Shown: positions 35,202 through 45,470 of the stretch, in pieces
Layout: every line of letters begins with the position of its first letter
Position numbering within the stretch: the stretch's first letter is position 1
NCBI RefSeq assembly: GCF_000313135.1
Contig: NW_004457532.1
Coordinates: 111,155-175,154 of the forward strand
Source: Acanthamoeba castellanii str. Neff
Taxonomy: Eukaryota; Discosea; Longamoebia; Acanthamoebidae
DNA length: 64,000 nt
Direction: 5' to 3'
Notes under the pieces: generated by a model
Databases searched by the model: none
Told to the model about the DNA's origin: nothing
What the model saw: only the letters and a program-made list of their open reading frames with translations
Made by a program: the position numbers and the translations under genes

Positions 35202-35691
35202 TGATCTCGATAAGTTGATGATGCCTCTTCAGTTCCAATTCAATTGAGGGTGCCGCGCTGCTTTCTGGAGGTCACGGCGGGATGAGGGCAGGCGCGTGTT
35301 GAGATCGTATGCTGCGCGATGTCGACGGATGGCTCGTCACGCTGAACAGCTCGTGTCCGGGCAGGAGTGCCCACATACTGTTCGTGCCAATTAGTGACAG
35401 TCAGCCACGCATGTTGACGAGCATGTCGGCAACCCCCCTTGTTTGCTTCCCTGCAGTATCAACTCTCCATGGAATCAGTGCTATGGTTCTGCTCATCACT
35501 CGCCATTGCTGAACGAGAGCACGAAACCTCTCTTCGCCCACACCACACCTCCAGTCAGCTTGCCTCTCCGTGCTGCTCACGTCTGCGTGTGCGCTTTCCT
35601 CCAGCGTTGCCGATCTATGTATCTCTTCAGAAAAGCTCTCAGCTAAAATGTACATTTATTACCGCAGTGTGCGCCGTGATCAGCACGGTTG
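35202..35691. other. Convergent 3' region between SNM1 and a hypothetical gene
   Basis: 490 nt between two stop codons facing each other. No gene-like frame is supported. A minus-strand AATAAA is listed separately. Confidence 0.35.
35655..35660 (-). terminator. Candidate polyadenylation signal AATAAA
   Basis: AATAAA on the minus strand, about 32 nt downstream of the stop codon of the hypothetical gene ending at 35692. Position and orientation fit a 3' end signal. Confidence 0.45.
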
Positions 35692-38331
35692 CTACTCGCC
35701 GTTGCTTCGTGGCGCGGTGGGCGAGTGCATGAGGCGCTTGGTCAGTTGCAGCACCGTGGTGCCCGACGGGAGCGGCTGCTGCTGGGAGTGCTGCTGGACG
35801 GTCCGTTCGCGATCGGAGTCACTCTCTGACGTCGACGCGCAGGACTGCCCTTCCTCGCTGGCCTTGCCTTTGCCTGGACCACCCGAGTCGCTCCCCGACG
35901 AGAAGTTGCTGGCGCTCTCGCTTCGCGCAAACGCGCGCCAGCCGTGCGGCGATGACGACGATGACGATCGCCCGCCGACGCTGCCGCTGCCGCCGTTCTT
36001 GAAGAAGAAGTGGCCCGACCCACTGCGCTGATCGGACAACATGGAGCCGACGTCGGAGGAGTCGCCCTCGTCGATGGCGGTCAGGATCTTGTTGAGGTTG
36101 CGCCACTCCCGCCGCCCCAGGCTCGCCCCCTTCCGCGGCTCCCGCCCGCGGCCCTCCAACGCCAGCGAGCCTGGATTGCTCGTGCTACTCCTCGCATTCA
36201 CGCTCTCGTCCGAGAATCGCTGGGCGATGCTCGGTGAGCCCGGCGGAGTGTCGAGGAACCGGGTGGCGGCGGCGGGCGGCCTCTGTCGGGTGGTGGATCG
36301 CGAGGGGGAGGAGGCGACGGAGGAGGGCACGGGCGAGGCCGCGGGCGAGACGCGGAGCTCCCATAGGTTGACCAGGTTCCGCACGCTCTCCCGGTTGCGC
36401 GGCGAGAAGGCCCGCTTCGCCCGCAGCTGCTGCTCGGCCGGAGGGTTCGAGTCTGCCGCCGCCGCCATCGTCGTCGTCGTTGTCGTTATGGCCGCGCCTT
36501 CCGCCTGTCTTCTTCGCTCGTCTTTTTCTTCGTTCTTCTTTTCGTCTGTCGCGTCGCCTGTCTCCGGAGCCGGCAGTGCTACTGGCGGTGGGTCGTCACA
36601 CCCCGCGCCCCGAAGCTCTGTCGGCTCCTCCTGCCGCTCCTCCAGCGCCGGGTCCTGTCCCTTTTCCCATTCCTCCTCCTCCTCCTCCTCCTCTTCCTGA
36701 TCGCTCCTCACCGCTTCGTCGTGGTCGCGCTCCTCCTCGTCGGCGTCGTCATCGTCGTCCATTACCACCGCGACCACATCGTCTCCCTTGCCCGCGGTCT
36801 GCTCTGGTAGCGGAGCGCCGCTGGGCTGCTCTGAGGCACACTTCGGCTCATCCCGCCGCGGCGTCGTCGTGCTCGAGGGAAGTCGGGCGAGTGACGGCTC
36901 GGCGCGCGGCGTGGCGGCGGCCGTCGTCCGGGGCGTGGGCGGCGTGGCGGCGACCGTAAGCGCGGAGGCAGTGGCGCGGTCCATCACGGTGGTCGAGGTG
37001 GTGGGCAGGACGAGCGGCGCCGGCGGCTGGAGCTTGGAGGTCACCTCGTGGAGCAGATTGTCGAAGAGCAGCTCCAGCTCGTCGTCGTCGTCGCCGTCCT
37101 GCTCCACATTTTTCGCCTGCGAGCGCTGGCCCTTGACGGGCAGGCCCCACTCCTCCTCGAGCTCGATGGCCTTGCTCAGCCACAGCGGCACGTCCGAGTC
37201 CCACCGCTCCAGCGATCGCACCTCCTCCTCCCGCTGCTTCCGCTTCGCCATTTTCTTCTTCTTCTTTCGTTTTCGCTTTCGTTCTTCGAACGCCTCCCGC
37301 AGTTCCTCTTCTTCCGTCTTCGTCGTCTTCTCTACACGGTGGTCGTCATCAGCACCACTGCCGCCTACGCTTCTTGTCTTGGCCTTGGTCTCCGTCTCCG
37401 TCTCCGTCGTTTTCTTCTTCTTCTTCTTCTTTGCCGTCGTCTTGCGCTTCACCCTCGGCGACTTGCCGCCGTCGCTGCTGCTGTGCTGCTTTGCGGGCGA
37501 TCGCGGTGCGTCCGGCTTGGGCGATCCCGACGACGACGATGATGACGATGGCGATGCGCCGATGGTCTCATCGCCCGCATCCCGCCTCACCTCCGGCCCA
37601 TCGCTCCCCGAACCGACCTCGCTCGCCGCCACCGCCGCCGCGTTCGCTTTCGCTTTCGTCTTAGTCTTAGTCTTTGTTTTCTTCTTTTTCTTCTTTGTCT
37701 TCGTCTTCACTCGGTCCTCCTCCTCTTCCTTATGATACACTCTGCCGTCAGCTTCACCTTCGCGATCGTCCCCCGCGTTGTCGCCAAAGAGCGAAGCGGA
37801 GGGCGCGCCCTTTCGCTTTTCGTTCTTTTTGTTGGGGGATGGGCTCGTCGCTCTCTTCTCCTTCGCCTTCGCTCTTTGGTTTTGTTCGGAGCTGCGGGGC
37901 GACGACGAAGACCCGCCCTGCTGCTGCCGCGAGGGCGAGGCGGTGGGGTGGGGCGAAGGCGGGGCCGAGCGGGAGATACCTCGTAGCGCCTCCTGCTGCT
38001 GCTGCTGCGCCCGGCCGTCCGACCCGTTCCTCTCCTCGCGCGAGAGCCAGCCCGCCAGTCGCATGCCGCTGATCCGTTCGATGCTGTTCTTCCGCGCCCG
38101 GTTGAGATTCTCGTAGTAGACCCGGTCGTTCTTGCCCCCTCCCCCGACTCGCCCGCCCCCTCTCCCCGCGGCGCGGGTCCTCTCGACCCCGCCCCCTCCC
38201 CCCGATGAAGTTGGGGTTCCCTGCTGCTGCTGCTGCTGTTGGGGAGGGGGCGGGGTCCCCTTCCATTTTACCTTCCTCTCCCCCGACGACGGACTCGCGG
38301 CCGCCCCCGCCTTGCTGTCCGCTGCACCCAT
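35692..38331 (-). CDS. Low-complexity hypothetical protein with N-myristoylation-like start
   Basis: Single long exon, 879 residues from the chosen ATG (38329-38331). I do not recognise a family. I chose this start because MGAADSKAG fits the N-myristoylation consensus (Gly2, Ser6). A frame-compatible upstream ATG at 38472 would add 47 mostly Lys/Arg/Glu residues. The body is dominated by Ser, Pro, Gln, Glu and Lys runs: polyQ near 38225-38240 and 37985-38005, KKKKKKTKTKTK blocks near 37650-37690, and acidic blocks near 36670-36760. Two conserved-looking segments stand out: VYYENLNRARKNSIERISGM (about 38060-38130) and NRESVRNLVNLWELRVSP (about 36345-36400). It may be a membrane-tethered disordered scaffold, but this is inference. 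Confidence 0.6.
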   Translation of the reverse strand: MGAADSKAGAAASPSSGERKVKWKGTPPPPQQQQQQQGTPTSSGGGGGVERTRAAGRGGGRVGGGGKNDRVYYENLNRARKNSIERISGMRLAGWLSREERNGSDGRAQQQQQEALRGISRSAPPSPHPTASPSRQQQGGSSSSPRSSEQNQRAKAKEKRATSPSPNKKNEKRKGAPSASLFGDNAGDDREGEADGRVYHKEEEEDRVKTKTKKKKKKTKTKTKTKAKANAAAVAASEVGSGSDGPEVRRDAGDETIGASPSSSSSSSGSPKPDAPRSPAKQHSSSDGGKSPRVKRKTTAKKKKKKKTTETETETKAKTRSVGGSGADDDHRVEKTTKTEEEELREAFEERKRKRKKKKKMAKRKQREEEVRSLERWDSDVPLWLSKAIELEEEWGLPVKGQRSQAKNVEQDGDDDDELELLFDNLLHEVTSKLQPPAPLVLPTTSTTVMDRATASALTVAATPPTPRTTAAATPRAEPSLARLPSSTTTPRRDEPKCASEQPSGAPLPEQTAGKGDDVVAVVMDDDDDADEEERDHDEAVRSDQEEEEEEEEEWEKGQDPALEERQEEPTELRGAGCDDPPPVALPAPETGDATDEKKNEEKDERRRQAEGAAITTTTTTMAAAADSNPPAEQQLRAKRAFSPRNRESVRNLVNLWELRVSPAASPVPSSVASSPSRSTTRQRPPAAATRFLDTPPGSPSIAQRFSDESVNARSSTSNPGSLALEGRGREPRKGASLGRREWRNLNKILTAIDEGDSSDVGSMLSDQRSGSGHFFFKNGGSGSVGGRSSSSSSPHGWRAFARSESASNFSSGSDSGGPGKGKASEEGQSCASTSESDSDRERTVQQHSQQQPLPSGTTVLQLTKRLMHSPTAPRSNGE

Positions 38332-38584
38332 TGACTGTGGGCAGTCGTACTCTCTCTCCTTCCTCCTGCCTCCTGCCTCCTTTCGTCTTCGTCTTCGTCC
38401 TTTTTCCTTCTCTTCTTCCTTGTCGCTGTCGTTTGTCGTTCGTCGATTCAGTTTTTTTAAAGGTAACGGCACGACCGTCGCTGGTGCCCGCCACCTGGAA
38501 GCTGGAAACCATCAAACAACCCCCGAACGCCATTGTCGTGGACTCGGGAAGGGGTGGGGGCTAAAGAGTGAAGAGAAGAGGGAT

Positions 38585-39876
38585 CTATTCGATGGGGATG
38601 GGGATGGGATGGCTGGCGGGCTGGAGGGGCGTGGAGGCAGCGGGGAGGGACTTGCCCTTGATGAAGCCCTGGAGGACCTTGCGCAGGAAGGTGTGGTGGA
38701 GCGGCTGCTCCCGCATGACCCGTTCCACTTCGGCTGCCGCTTCGGGCGTGATGCTGCCGTTGGCTGTGTGAGCCCCAATCCAGAGAGAGAGCGCGCCCGC
38801 GCGCGAGTCAGCAAAGGGCGCTCACGAGCGTAGCGCTGAACTGCGTGGAGGTCGCTCACGTACCCACCATCTCGTCGAGTATTTTCTCTGGGGAGCGTGG
38901 AGAGAGGGCAGGAAACATAGACGGGTCAGCCAAAAACTGATCACCGGTGCGCGCACAGCCATCACGACCGAGCAGACGGTACCTTTAAGCAGCTCCGGGG
39001 CAAACTCGGGGTGGCCCTGGATGCCCATGATGCGATCCCCGATGGTGAACATCTCCACCTCGGTGTCGGGGGAGGAGGCCAGCAGCTCGGCGCCGGGCGG
39101 CAGCGCGTGCACCGCGTCGCCGTGGCTTTGCAGCACGTGAACGAGGTCCGGAAGCTCGACCAGACCGAGCTCGGCCATGGCCATGCGAACGTAGGGCTTC
39201 TCCGCGAACCTGGAGCCGGCGAGGGTCAGACTGTGCGCACAGGCAGCCGCTCGCAAGGGAGAGGCGAGGCGGTACCTTTCGTTGGGTCGCACCCGCTCGG
39301 TGCCGATGACGAAGCGACTGTTCAACGCCACTCGACCACCCAGAGCGTCGCTGATGGCCTGGTGACCGAAGCAGATGCCGACCATCTGTGGACCCTGCGC
39401 CAGCTCCATGGTGCATTCTCGGTACCTGTGCGCGCACAACAATCACAGCGCCACCACCAACAGGACACTTAGTGGAGCAAAGCACCACACAGGGAGTGGA
39501 CTGAAGTGACACACGCACCCTCGAATCCATTGGTGGAGCTGCTTTATCCAGGGCTCTTCGTCATAGCTCGCCCAGTGGCTTCCACTGATGAGGAAGCCTG
39601 ACAGGCAAAAGGAGTGCATGTTGCGTGAGCACTGGCAAATCAGATCAATTTGATGATTAACGGTTTAACCATAGATTAAAGTGTGCCCACAACCATCGTA
39701 CCGGTGTAGTCGTGGATTGCGTCGAGGGACGGAAGCTGGCCCTCGCACACATGAAATACCTCCCACACTTCACTGTCATGCTCGCCGAGGGCATTGACGT
39801 AGAGAGACCACTGTCCGGTCCACTTGGCACTGTCCTCACACCACAAGATGCCGAACCTCTGCTGCACCACAGCCAT
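38585..39876 (-). CDS. Class I glutamine amidotransferase-like protein (plant gamma-glutamyl peptidase type)
   Basis: About 260 residues in several exons. The start at 39874-39876 gives MAVVQQRFGILWCED, matching the opening of plant gamma-glutamyl peptidases, then VFHVCEGQLPSLDAIHDYTG and FLISGSHWASYDEEPW. The nucleophile elbow GICFGHQ (39358-39378) and the distal GHPEF (about 39004-39019) supply Cys, His and Glu of the triad. LQSHGDAV corresponds to the conserved SH.D segment. The protein is probably a cytosolic hydrolase of gamma-glutamyl bonds, for example in glutathione conjugates. It has no synthase partner domain. The C-terminal exon has VMREQPLHHTFLRKVLQGF, an added helix before the stop. 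It shares a 190-nt divergent promoter with PSMB2. Confidence 0.85.
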
Positions 39877-40067
39877 CTCCGGGATGCAAGCTTCAGCTGA
39901 GGAGACTTCAGGAGTGAAACGCAATTTATGGTGCATTTTCTCAAATTTTTGGGATGCCTGCAAAAAGAAACCAGCAAACCCTTCGCTGTGGCGCAGCGTG
40001 TGGGGAAGAGAGGATTGAACAAAGCTTGCAATCAACACAAGAAAAAGAAAGAGCGTAGAGCAAGAAG
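39877..40067. promoter_or_regulatory. Divergent promoter, amidotransferase and PSMB2
   Basis: 191 nt separate the two ATGs. The strip just before the PSMB2 ATG is A-rich (about 40030-40055). No named element is recognised. Confidence 0.4.
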
Positions 40068-40691
40068 ATGTCGGATTCCCTGATTGGACTGGTGGGTGCG
40101 GATTATGTCCTCATCGCGGCTGACACCACGACGGCGCGGTCTGTGCTGAAGATGAAGCTGGACGATGATAAGATTATGGCGCTGGATAGCCACAAGCTTC
40201 TGGGCGCGGTGGGTCCCGTGGGCGATCGAGTGCACTTCACCGAGTACGTGCAGCGCAATCTCAAGCTCTACAAGTTCAGGAACAACCTCACGCTTGGCAC
40301 GCATGCCACGGCCAACTTCGTGCGAGGCGAGCTCGCTGACGCGCTGCGCAGTTCCCCCTACCAAGTCAATCTCCTTCTCGGCGGCGTCGATGAAGAGGGA
40401 CCAGCCCTCTACTTCCTCGATTACCTCGCCAGCATGGACAAGCTCGAATACGCCGCCCACGGCTACTGCGCCTACTTCTGCCTCAGCATCCTCGACAAAT
40501 ACTACAAGAAGGACTTGACGCTCGAGCAGGGCATCGACATCATCGAGAAGTGCATCACCGAGCTGCGCGCCCGCTTCATCATCAACTCTCCCGATTTCGT
40601 GATCAAGGTGGTCGACAAGAACGGCACGAGGGTCGTGCGAGGCCTCGGCAGCACGGACGAGTCGAAGGAGAAGGGAAAGGAGAGGGCTTGA
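40068..40691 (+). CDS. PSMB2: 20S proteasome subunit beta type-2 (beta4 position)
   Basis: Single-exon gene of 207 residues, close to the 201-residue animal protein. It begins MSDSLIGLVGADYVLIAADT, which is typical of PSMB2. There is no propeptide and no catalytic Thr at the mature N-terminus, as expected for this non-catalytic subunit. MDKLEYAAHGYCAYFCLSIL and LLLGGVDEEGPALYFLDYLA match the conserved core of the beta rings. It functions structurally in the 20S core particle of cytosol and nucleus. The Lys/Glu/Ser-rich C-terminal tail (TDESKEKGKERA) is an addition. Fully intact; high confidence. Confidence 0.96.
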   Translation: MSDSLIGLVGADYVLIAADTTTARSVLKMKLDDDKIMALDSHKLLGAVGPVGDRVHFTEYVQRNLKLYKFRNNLTLGTHATANFVRGELADALRSSPYQVNLLLGGVDEEGPALYFLDYLASMDKLEYAAHGYCAYFCLSILDKYYKKDLTLEQGIDIIEKCITELRARFIINSPDFVIKVVDKNGTRVVRGLGSTDESKEKGKERA

Positions 40692-41151
40692 TCGGCCTTG
40701 CACCACAGCAGGGAGCCGTGGGGAAATCATTCTGTTTATCAAAATCAAAAATCAAATCTGTTTTTTGCATTCTTTTTCGAGGAATGTTCCGGTTTTGGCG
40801 GGCAAGTCACAGGGGCCAGCCACTCTATTCCCGAGTGCGGTTTCCGGTTGCGAAGAAGAGCTGTGCCTGTTGCACTTTCGCGCCAAGCCACCCTCCGCTG
40901 CCCTTCATCAAGGATCATCCTCCTTCTCAGCTTCCATCTCGTCCAATCCTCGCCCCTCTTCGTGCCGCCACCTCTTTTTTGTGGAGCAGCTTTATTGGAG
41001 TCAGGCAATTTATTTATTCCAGCGTGTGCGAGGCCTGCCGGACGAAGCAAATAGAGGAAGGGTTGGATGTTTTAATTATTCACCCAGCCCCCATCATCAC
41101 CCCATTTGATTCGGCAATTTTGGAGAATCGCAAGGCGGCAGAGGACACACC
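40692..41151. promoter_or_regulatory. 5' flank of PP4R3
   Basis: 460 nt with no supported gene. It includes two E2F-like sites, TTTTGGCGGGC (40793-40803) and TTTCGCGCCAAG (40876-40887), and AT-rich stretches near 40740-40770 and 41010-41090 that could hold the core promoter. Confidence 0.35.
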
Positions 41152-44100
41152 ATGAATCCCGACAAATCATCTGGCGATAAGAGCACGCGGCGCCGTGTTA
41201 AGGTTTATAAGCTGAACGATGAAGGGCAGTGGGACGACGTTGGCACCGGCCACGTTGCCTGTGTTCATCACGAGGTACGACGATGTTCACCTCCCATCCA
41301 CGCCAAATTAAGCGTGATTTCTTTTTCTTTCGCTGCTAGCACATCCTTTTCATCTTCAATCCAAATCTGTGGCTCTTCTCAATTCGCCTTTCCCGTCCGC
41401 TTTCTCTTTCTCATCCTGTGTGTGTGCGTGTGCTCTGTTGAATCAGACCTTTGATGCCCTCGCGCTTACCGTTAAATCGGAAGAGAAGGGAGGCGAAACA
41501 ATTCTGGAATCGAAGATCCAGACCGAGGACATCTACCAGCTCCAGCAAGGTGCCTGCCTCCCTACCCAACCGATCACTCCTATGAGTGCCAAAATTGCTC
41601 AAATCTTGCCGGCAATCTTCTAGACACTCTCATCGTATGGCAAGAGCCAGAGTCAGGGCTAGATCTCGCCCTGAGCTTCCAGGAAGAGCAAGGCTGCAAG
41701 GAGGTGTGGTATGTGACTCCTCAATCCACACCGGTGGATCTTTGGTTAGCAGCTAATTATGTCTTCTTCTTGGCCTGTTGCTAAATTTGGCCTTGTCTTT
41801 TTTTCCTGCAGGGAGCAAATCTGTGCCGTGCAGGGTCGCAACCCTTCCGAATCCTCAGAAGAGGTGGTTACAGAGGAAGGTACGGGGCTGTTGTGTGTGT
41901 CGCGTGTCGCCTGTGTCATGTGTGTCGTGTGTTGCGCACCGCGCATGAGAGTAGGCAACAGCTCGTTCTGGCAATGCTGATCTCCCTTTCCCATTGTGTA
42001 AAGAAGAAAGCTACTTCAGTGGGATCAAGCTACCGCCAGCCAACCTTAGCAATCTGCAGAAGATGAATGGCGTGTTCGATGGCGAGCACAACTCCCACAT
42101 GAAGGAACGGCTTGCCAATTCCGTCGCCACACAGGTTCGCTCTCTCCTCCTTTGTCATCATCCCAAGCGCTTCTCTTCCCCGCAAGCCACCACTTTCTTC
42201 CCGCGCCGCCGGCTCACCGCCCCACTTTCACTCCACGCAGGGCTATTTGACCAAGCTCATCGAGCTGTTCAAAGTGGTGGAGGAGTCGGGCAACCAAGCA
42301 CAGCTTCACCTCATGTTCAACATTTTCAAGAACCTTGGTAAGCATCCCTTCCTTGCCCAACGTCTGATCCGGTCTGTGTCTAACCTTGGGCCTTTGATGG
42401 GGGCGTGCCAGTGCTCCTCAATGATCCCAACCTGATGGAGACGATGTTTAACGATCAGAACTACATGACCACGGTTGGGGCTTTGGAATGTACGCGCTCG
42501 CCACAGCCCGCCCGCTTTCGTTGCTGTCGCCGCTGTGGTGTGCAAGCAGCTCGACTGATCCGCATCTCTCTCTCGCTCTCTTTTTCTACAGACGATCCCG
42601 AGGTGTCGCCCAAGCTGGAACATCGCAAGTACCTTCAGAACAGCGTTGTCTTCAAGGAAGTCGTCCCCATCCGGAACGCCGACATCCTCAAGAAGATTCA
42701 CCAGACCTTCAGGATCCAGTACCTCAAGGACGTCATTCTGCCCAGGCTCCTCGACGACATGACCTTCGCGACCATCAACTCGATAATTTATTTCAACAAC
42801 GTGGAGATTGTGGATCACCTGTACAAAGACACCACCTTCCTCACGGAGTTGTACGTCCGCCACTTCCCGTCTCCCGCTCTCCATCAAACGTTGTTATCCG
42901 TTGCCACACACACACACACACACACACGATACTGACCTCTCCTTGCATTTCTGCAGATTTTCAAAGTTCAGGACGGCGACGAAGGAGGAGCTGGTCGACC
43001 TGCTGGGCTTCCTCCAAGAGTTTTGCTCGCTGGCCAAGAACCTGCAGATCCCTCAGCAGCGCGACTTCTACCAGTACGCGCACATACCATCTATCGCGCG
43101 CTGGGGCCTTCTGGTCATTCCAACTCTCTGACACTCTCTCCCCTCTCCGCGCACCATCGACAGAGCGCTGGCCAAGTACGGCATGTTCGAGATCTTCGAG
43201 ACCGCGCTCGCGGAGTCCAACATCAAGATTCGGCTCAGCTGGTGCGCACCACCTTTCTTCTTCTCGATCGTTGCCCAGTTCTGCTGCGCGCGAGTCCCTT
43301 CTTCACACTCACACCCCGTGCGGACTCTTCCGCTCCCTCTGCAGTGCCGACCTGGTGAACAACGTGCTCTCGCACGATCCCGTGCACTTCAGGGAGTTCC
43401 TCCTGGCGCAGCGGCCCGACTACCCGCTGTTCCACAAGCTGATCGACCGGGTACTCCTGGAGACCGACGTTGGCCTCCTGTCCCAGTTCGTGGAGGTCAT
43501 CCGAATTCTGGTCGACACCGAGACCATGGAAGAGGTGGGCCTCTCCCTCGATCCTTATCTCTCACCCCCCCCCCGCTCGCGTTCATTTTCTCACACGTCG
43601 TCGTCTTCGTTCTTGATGACCGGCAGACGACCGACAAGGAGAAGTTCTTGACGCTCTTCTACCAGACGTTCATGAAGGGCCTGATGGCGCCCATCATGGA
43701 CGTCGACGTCAAGGACAAGGTGGAGACCCCGGCCGAGGCCGAGCTGAAGCCGGCGCGCAGGCAGGAGCTTTGCGAGTTGCTGGCGTATTGCTGCCAACAC
43801 CACGGCTACCACATCAAGTACTTCACGCTGGGCAACAACATCGCCGCCAAGGTCTCCAAACTCCTCTCCAGCACCCAGCCCAAGCATGTCGCCCTCGGTA
43901 CGCTCGCCAATGTCAAACCCCAAAGGTCCAATGGAGTCTCACTCACTCGTGGGCTTTTTCTTCTGTATGCAGCGGCGCTGAGGTTCTTCAGGGCGATGGT
44001 GGCGGCCAAGGACGATTTCTACAATCGGCACATCATGAAGTTCAAGCTCTTCGACCCGATCGTGCAGCTCTTCGTCGCCAACGGGAGGAAGTACAACCTC

Positions 44101-44979
44101 ATCAACTCGGCCGTGATCGAGCTCTTCGACTACATCCGAAAGGAGAACATCAAGGCGCTGCTCAAGCACGTGATAGAGAACTACTCGGACACCTTCAAGG
44201 AGGTCGACTACGTAGAGACCTTCAAGCTGCTTCAGCTCAAGTACGAACAGAACAAGGACTACGACGAAAACGTCAACAAGGTCTTCTCCGGACCCACCAA
44301 GTACGTATCTTTGCTCACCACGTGGCCTCGTGTTCAAGTCACACCAGCTCTCTGGGGGGGGGGCTCTGGGGCTGCGAACTAACGCGCGCCGGGCGCACAC
44401 GACAGGTCGCCACAAAGGGCTGCCGGCGACGACGTGGACGACAGCTATTTCTTTGGCGATGACGATGACGACGAGGAGCCGAAGGGAGGGCTGGTGTCGT
44501 ATGAGGACGATGAGGATAAGGGGAAGGAGAAGAGCGAAGAGGAGGAGGAAGCGGAGGAAGAGGAAGCGGAGGGCGGTGCGGGAGGAGGTGAAGAAGAGGA
44601 GGAGGAGGGCGAGGAGGAGGAACGGAAGAAGGCCGGCCAGCGGAAGGAGGCGCAGGACCACAAACAACCGCCGGCGATGAGGGACGACGAGAACGGAGAC
44701 GGGGACACCAAAAAGAGGAAGAGAGATACCGCAGCGCCTGGCGAAGCGGCGACGGAGGACGACGAGGCCTCTGCCAGCGGCGAGGCGGCGTCGGCGTCGG
44801 CGTCGGCCGATGGTGGCGACGAAGGCGAGGGCGAGGAGACAGAGAAGAAAGAAAACGACGAGGACAGCGGAGAGGCGGGCGGAGTGACGAAGGAGGAGGA
44901 CAAGGAACGAGACTCGAAACGGCTCAAGTTCTCCATCCAATCCCCCAAACTCCCCAAGATCTCCACCTCCGACTCGTAG
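41152..44979 (+). CDS. PPP4R3: Protein phosphatase 4 regulatory subunit 3 (PP4R3/SMEK)
   Basis: Regulatory subunit that targets the PP4 catalytic subunit to nuclear and DNA-damage substrates. About 780 residues in more than ten exons. The N-terminal RanBD/EVH1-like domain opens with RRRVKVYKLNDEGQWDDVGT and continues to LDLALSFQEEQGC. The SMEK domain follows with FDGEHNSHMKERLANSV (about 42073-42130), VPIRNADILKKIHQTFRIQY (about 42660-42720), FATINSIIYFNNVEIV and YEQNKDYDENVNKVF (about 44242-44290). Its text is collinear with SMEK proteins throughout. The last exon is a strongly acidic tail (about 44430-44979) with a nuclear-signal-like KKRKRD near 44711. I see no break or frameshift. Confidence 0.94.
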
Positions 44980-45085
44980 TAATTCTCTTCTCTCCTTCCC
45001 CACTCCCCTCTCTTCTTTCTCCCCCCTCTCCAGGCCTGTTTTGTATTTAAGCTTCTCCACCCTCCATGAGTCAGCGGAGTTGATG

Positions 45086-45091
45086 AATAAA
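45086..45091 (+). terminator. Candidate polyadenylation signal AATAAA downstream of PP4R3
   Basis: AATAAA on the plus strand, about 107 nt downstream of the PP4R3 stop codon. It is followed by a GT-rich stretch (gtttgttggtctgtgtggttg) like a downstream element. Confidence 0.5.
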
Positions 45092-45195
45092 CGCCTTTGT
45101 TGGACCCCCTGTTTGTTGGTCTGTGTGGTTGATGTCTGTGGTGCTTGAGGGGAAGCTATCACTTGAGGTTCGAGCAAGTCAAAACAAAAAGCAAG

Positions 45196-45268
45196 TGCCT
45201 CACGTGAGGATCGAACTCACGACCTTCAGATTATGAGACTGACGCTCTACCGACTGAGCTAGCAAGGC
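45196..45268 (-). tRNA. Elongator tRNA-Met (anticodon CAT), no intron
   Basis: The 73-nt cloverleaf on the minus strand has a 7-bp acceptor stem (GCCTTGC with GTGAGGC, two wobble pairs), a D-arm TAGCTCAGTCGG (internal box A), anticodon loop CTCATAA with anticodon CAT, and T-arm GAGTTCGATCCTC (box B). The 3' CCA is not encoded. Directly downstream the minus strand reads TTTTTGTTTT, a pol III terminator. The TAGCTCAG D-arm and non-initiator stem favour the elongator form. It lies between PP4R3 and the hypothetical gene. Confidence 0.95.
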
Positions 45269-45470
45269 TTATGTGAAAACATGAACTTTTCGGATCACGT
45301 GTCCTTCTCTCCGCCGCACAAGTGGGACCTTGCTAGTTCTTCCTGCTGCAAACTCCACTGTATATCTTCATTTTACTGGCACTCACTAACTGCCAGCATC
45401 ATCTTTGCCACATGTCTAGCGAGCGGCATGAAAACACAAAATGATAAAGAGGGATTGTTTGCACCACATG

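Noticed and set aside
36041..38113. Several long plus-strand frames opposite the low-complexity gene
   Set aside because: They are Ser/Phe/Arg shadows of a purine-rich coding strand in GC-rich DNA, with no recognisable domain.
43939..45177. Long minus-strand open frame opposite PP4R3
   Set aside because: It mirrors the acidic, GAG-rich coding strand of PP4R3 and includes introns of that gene. It shows no domain of its own.
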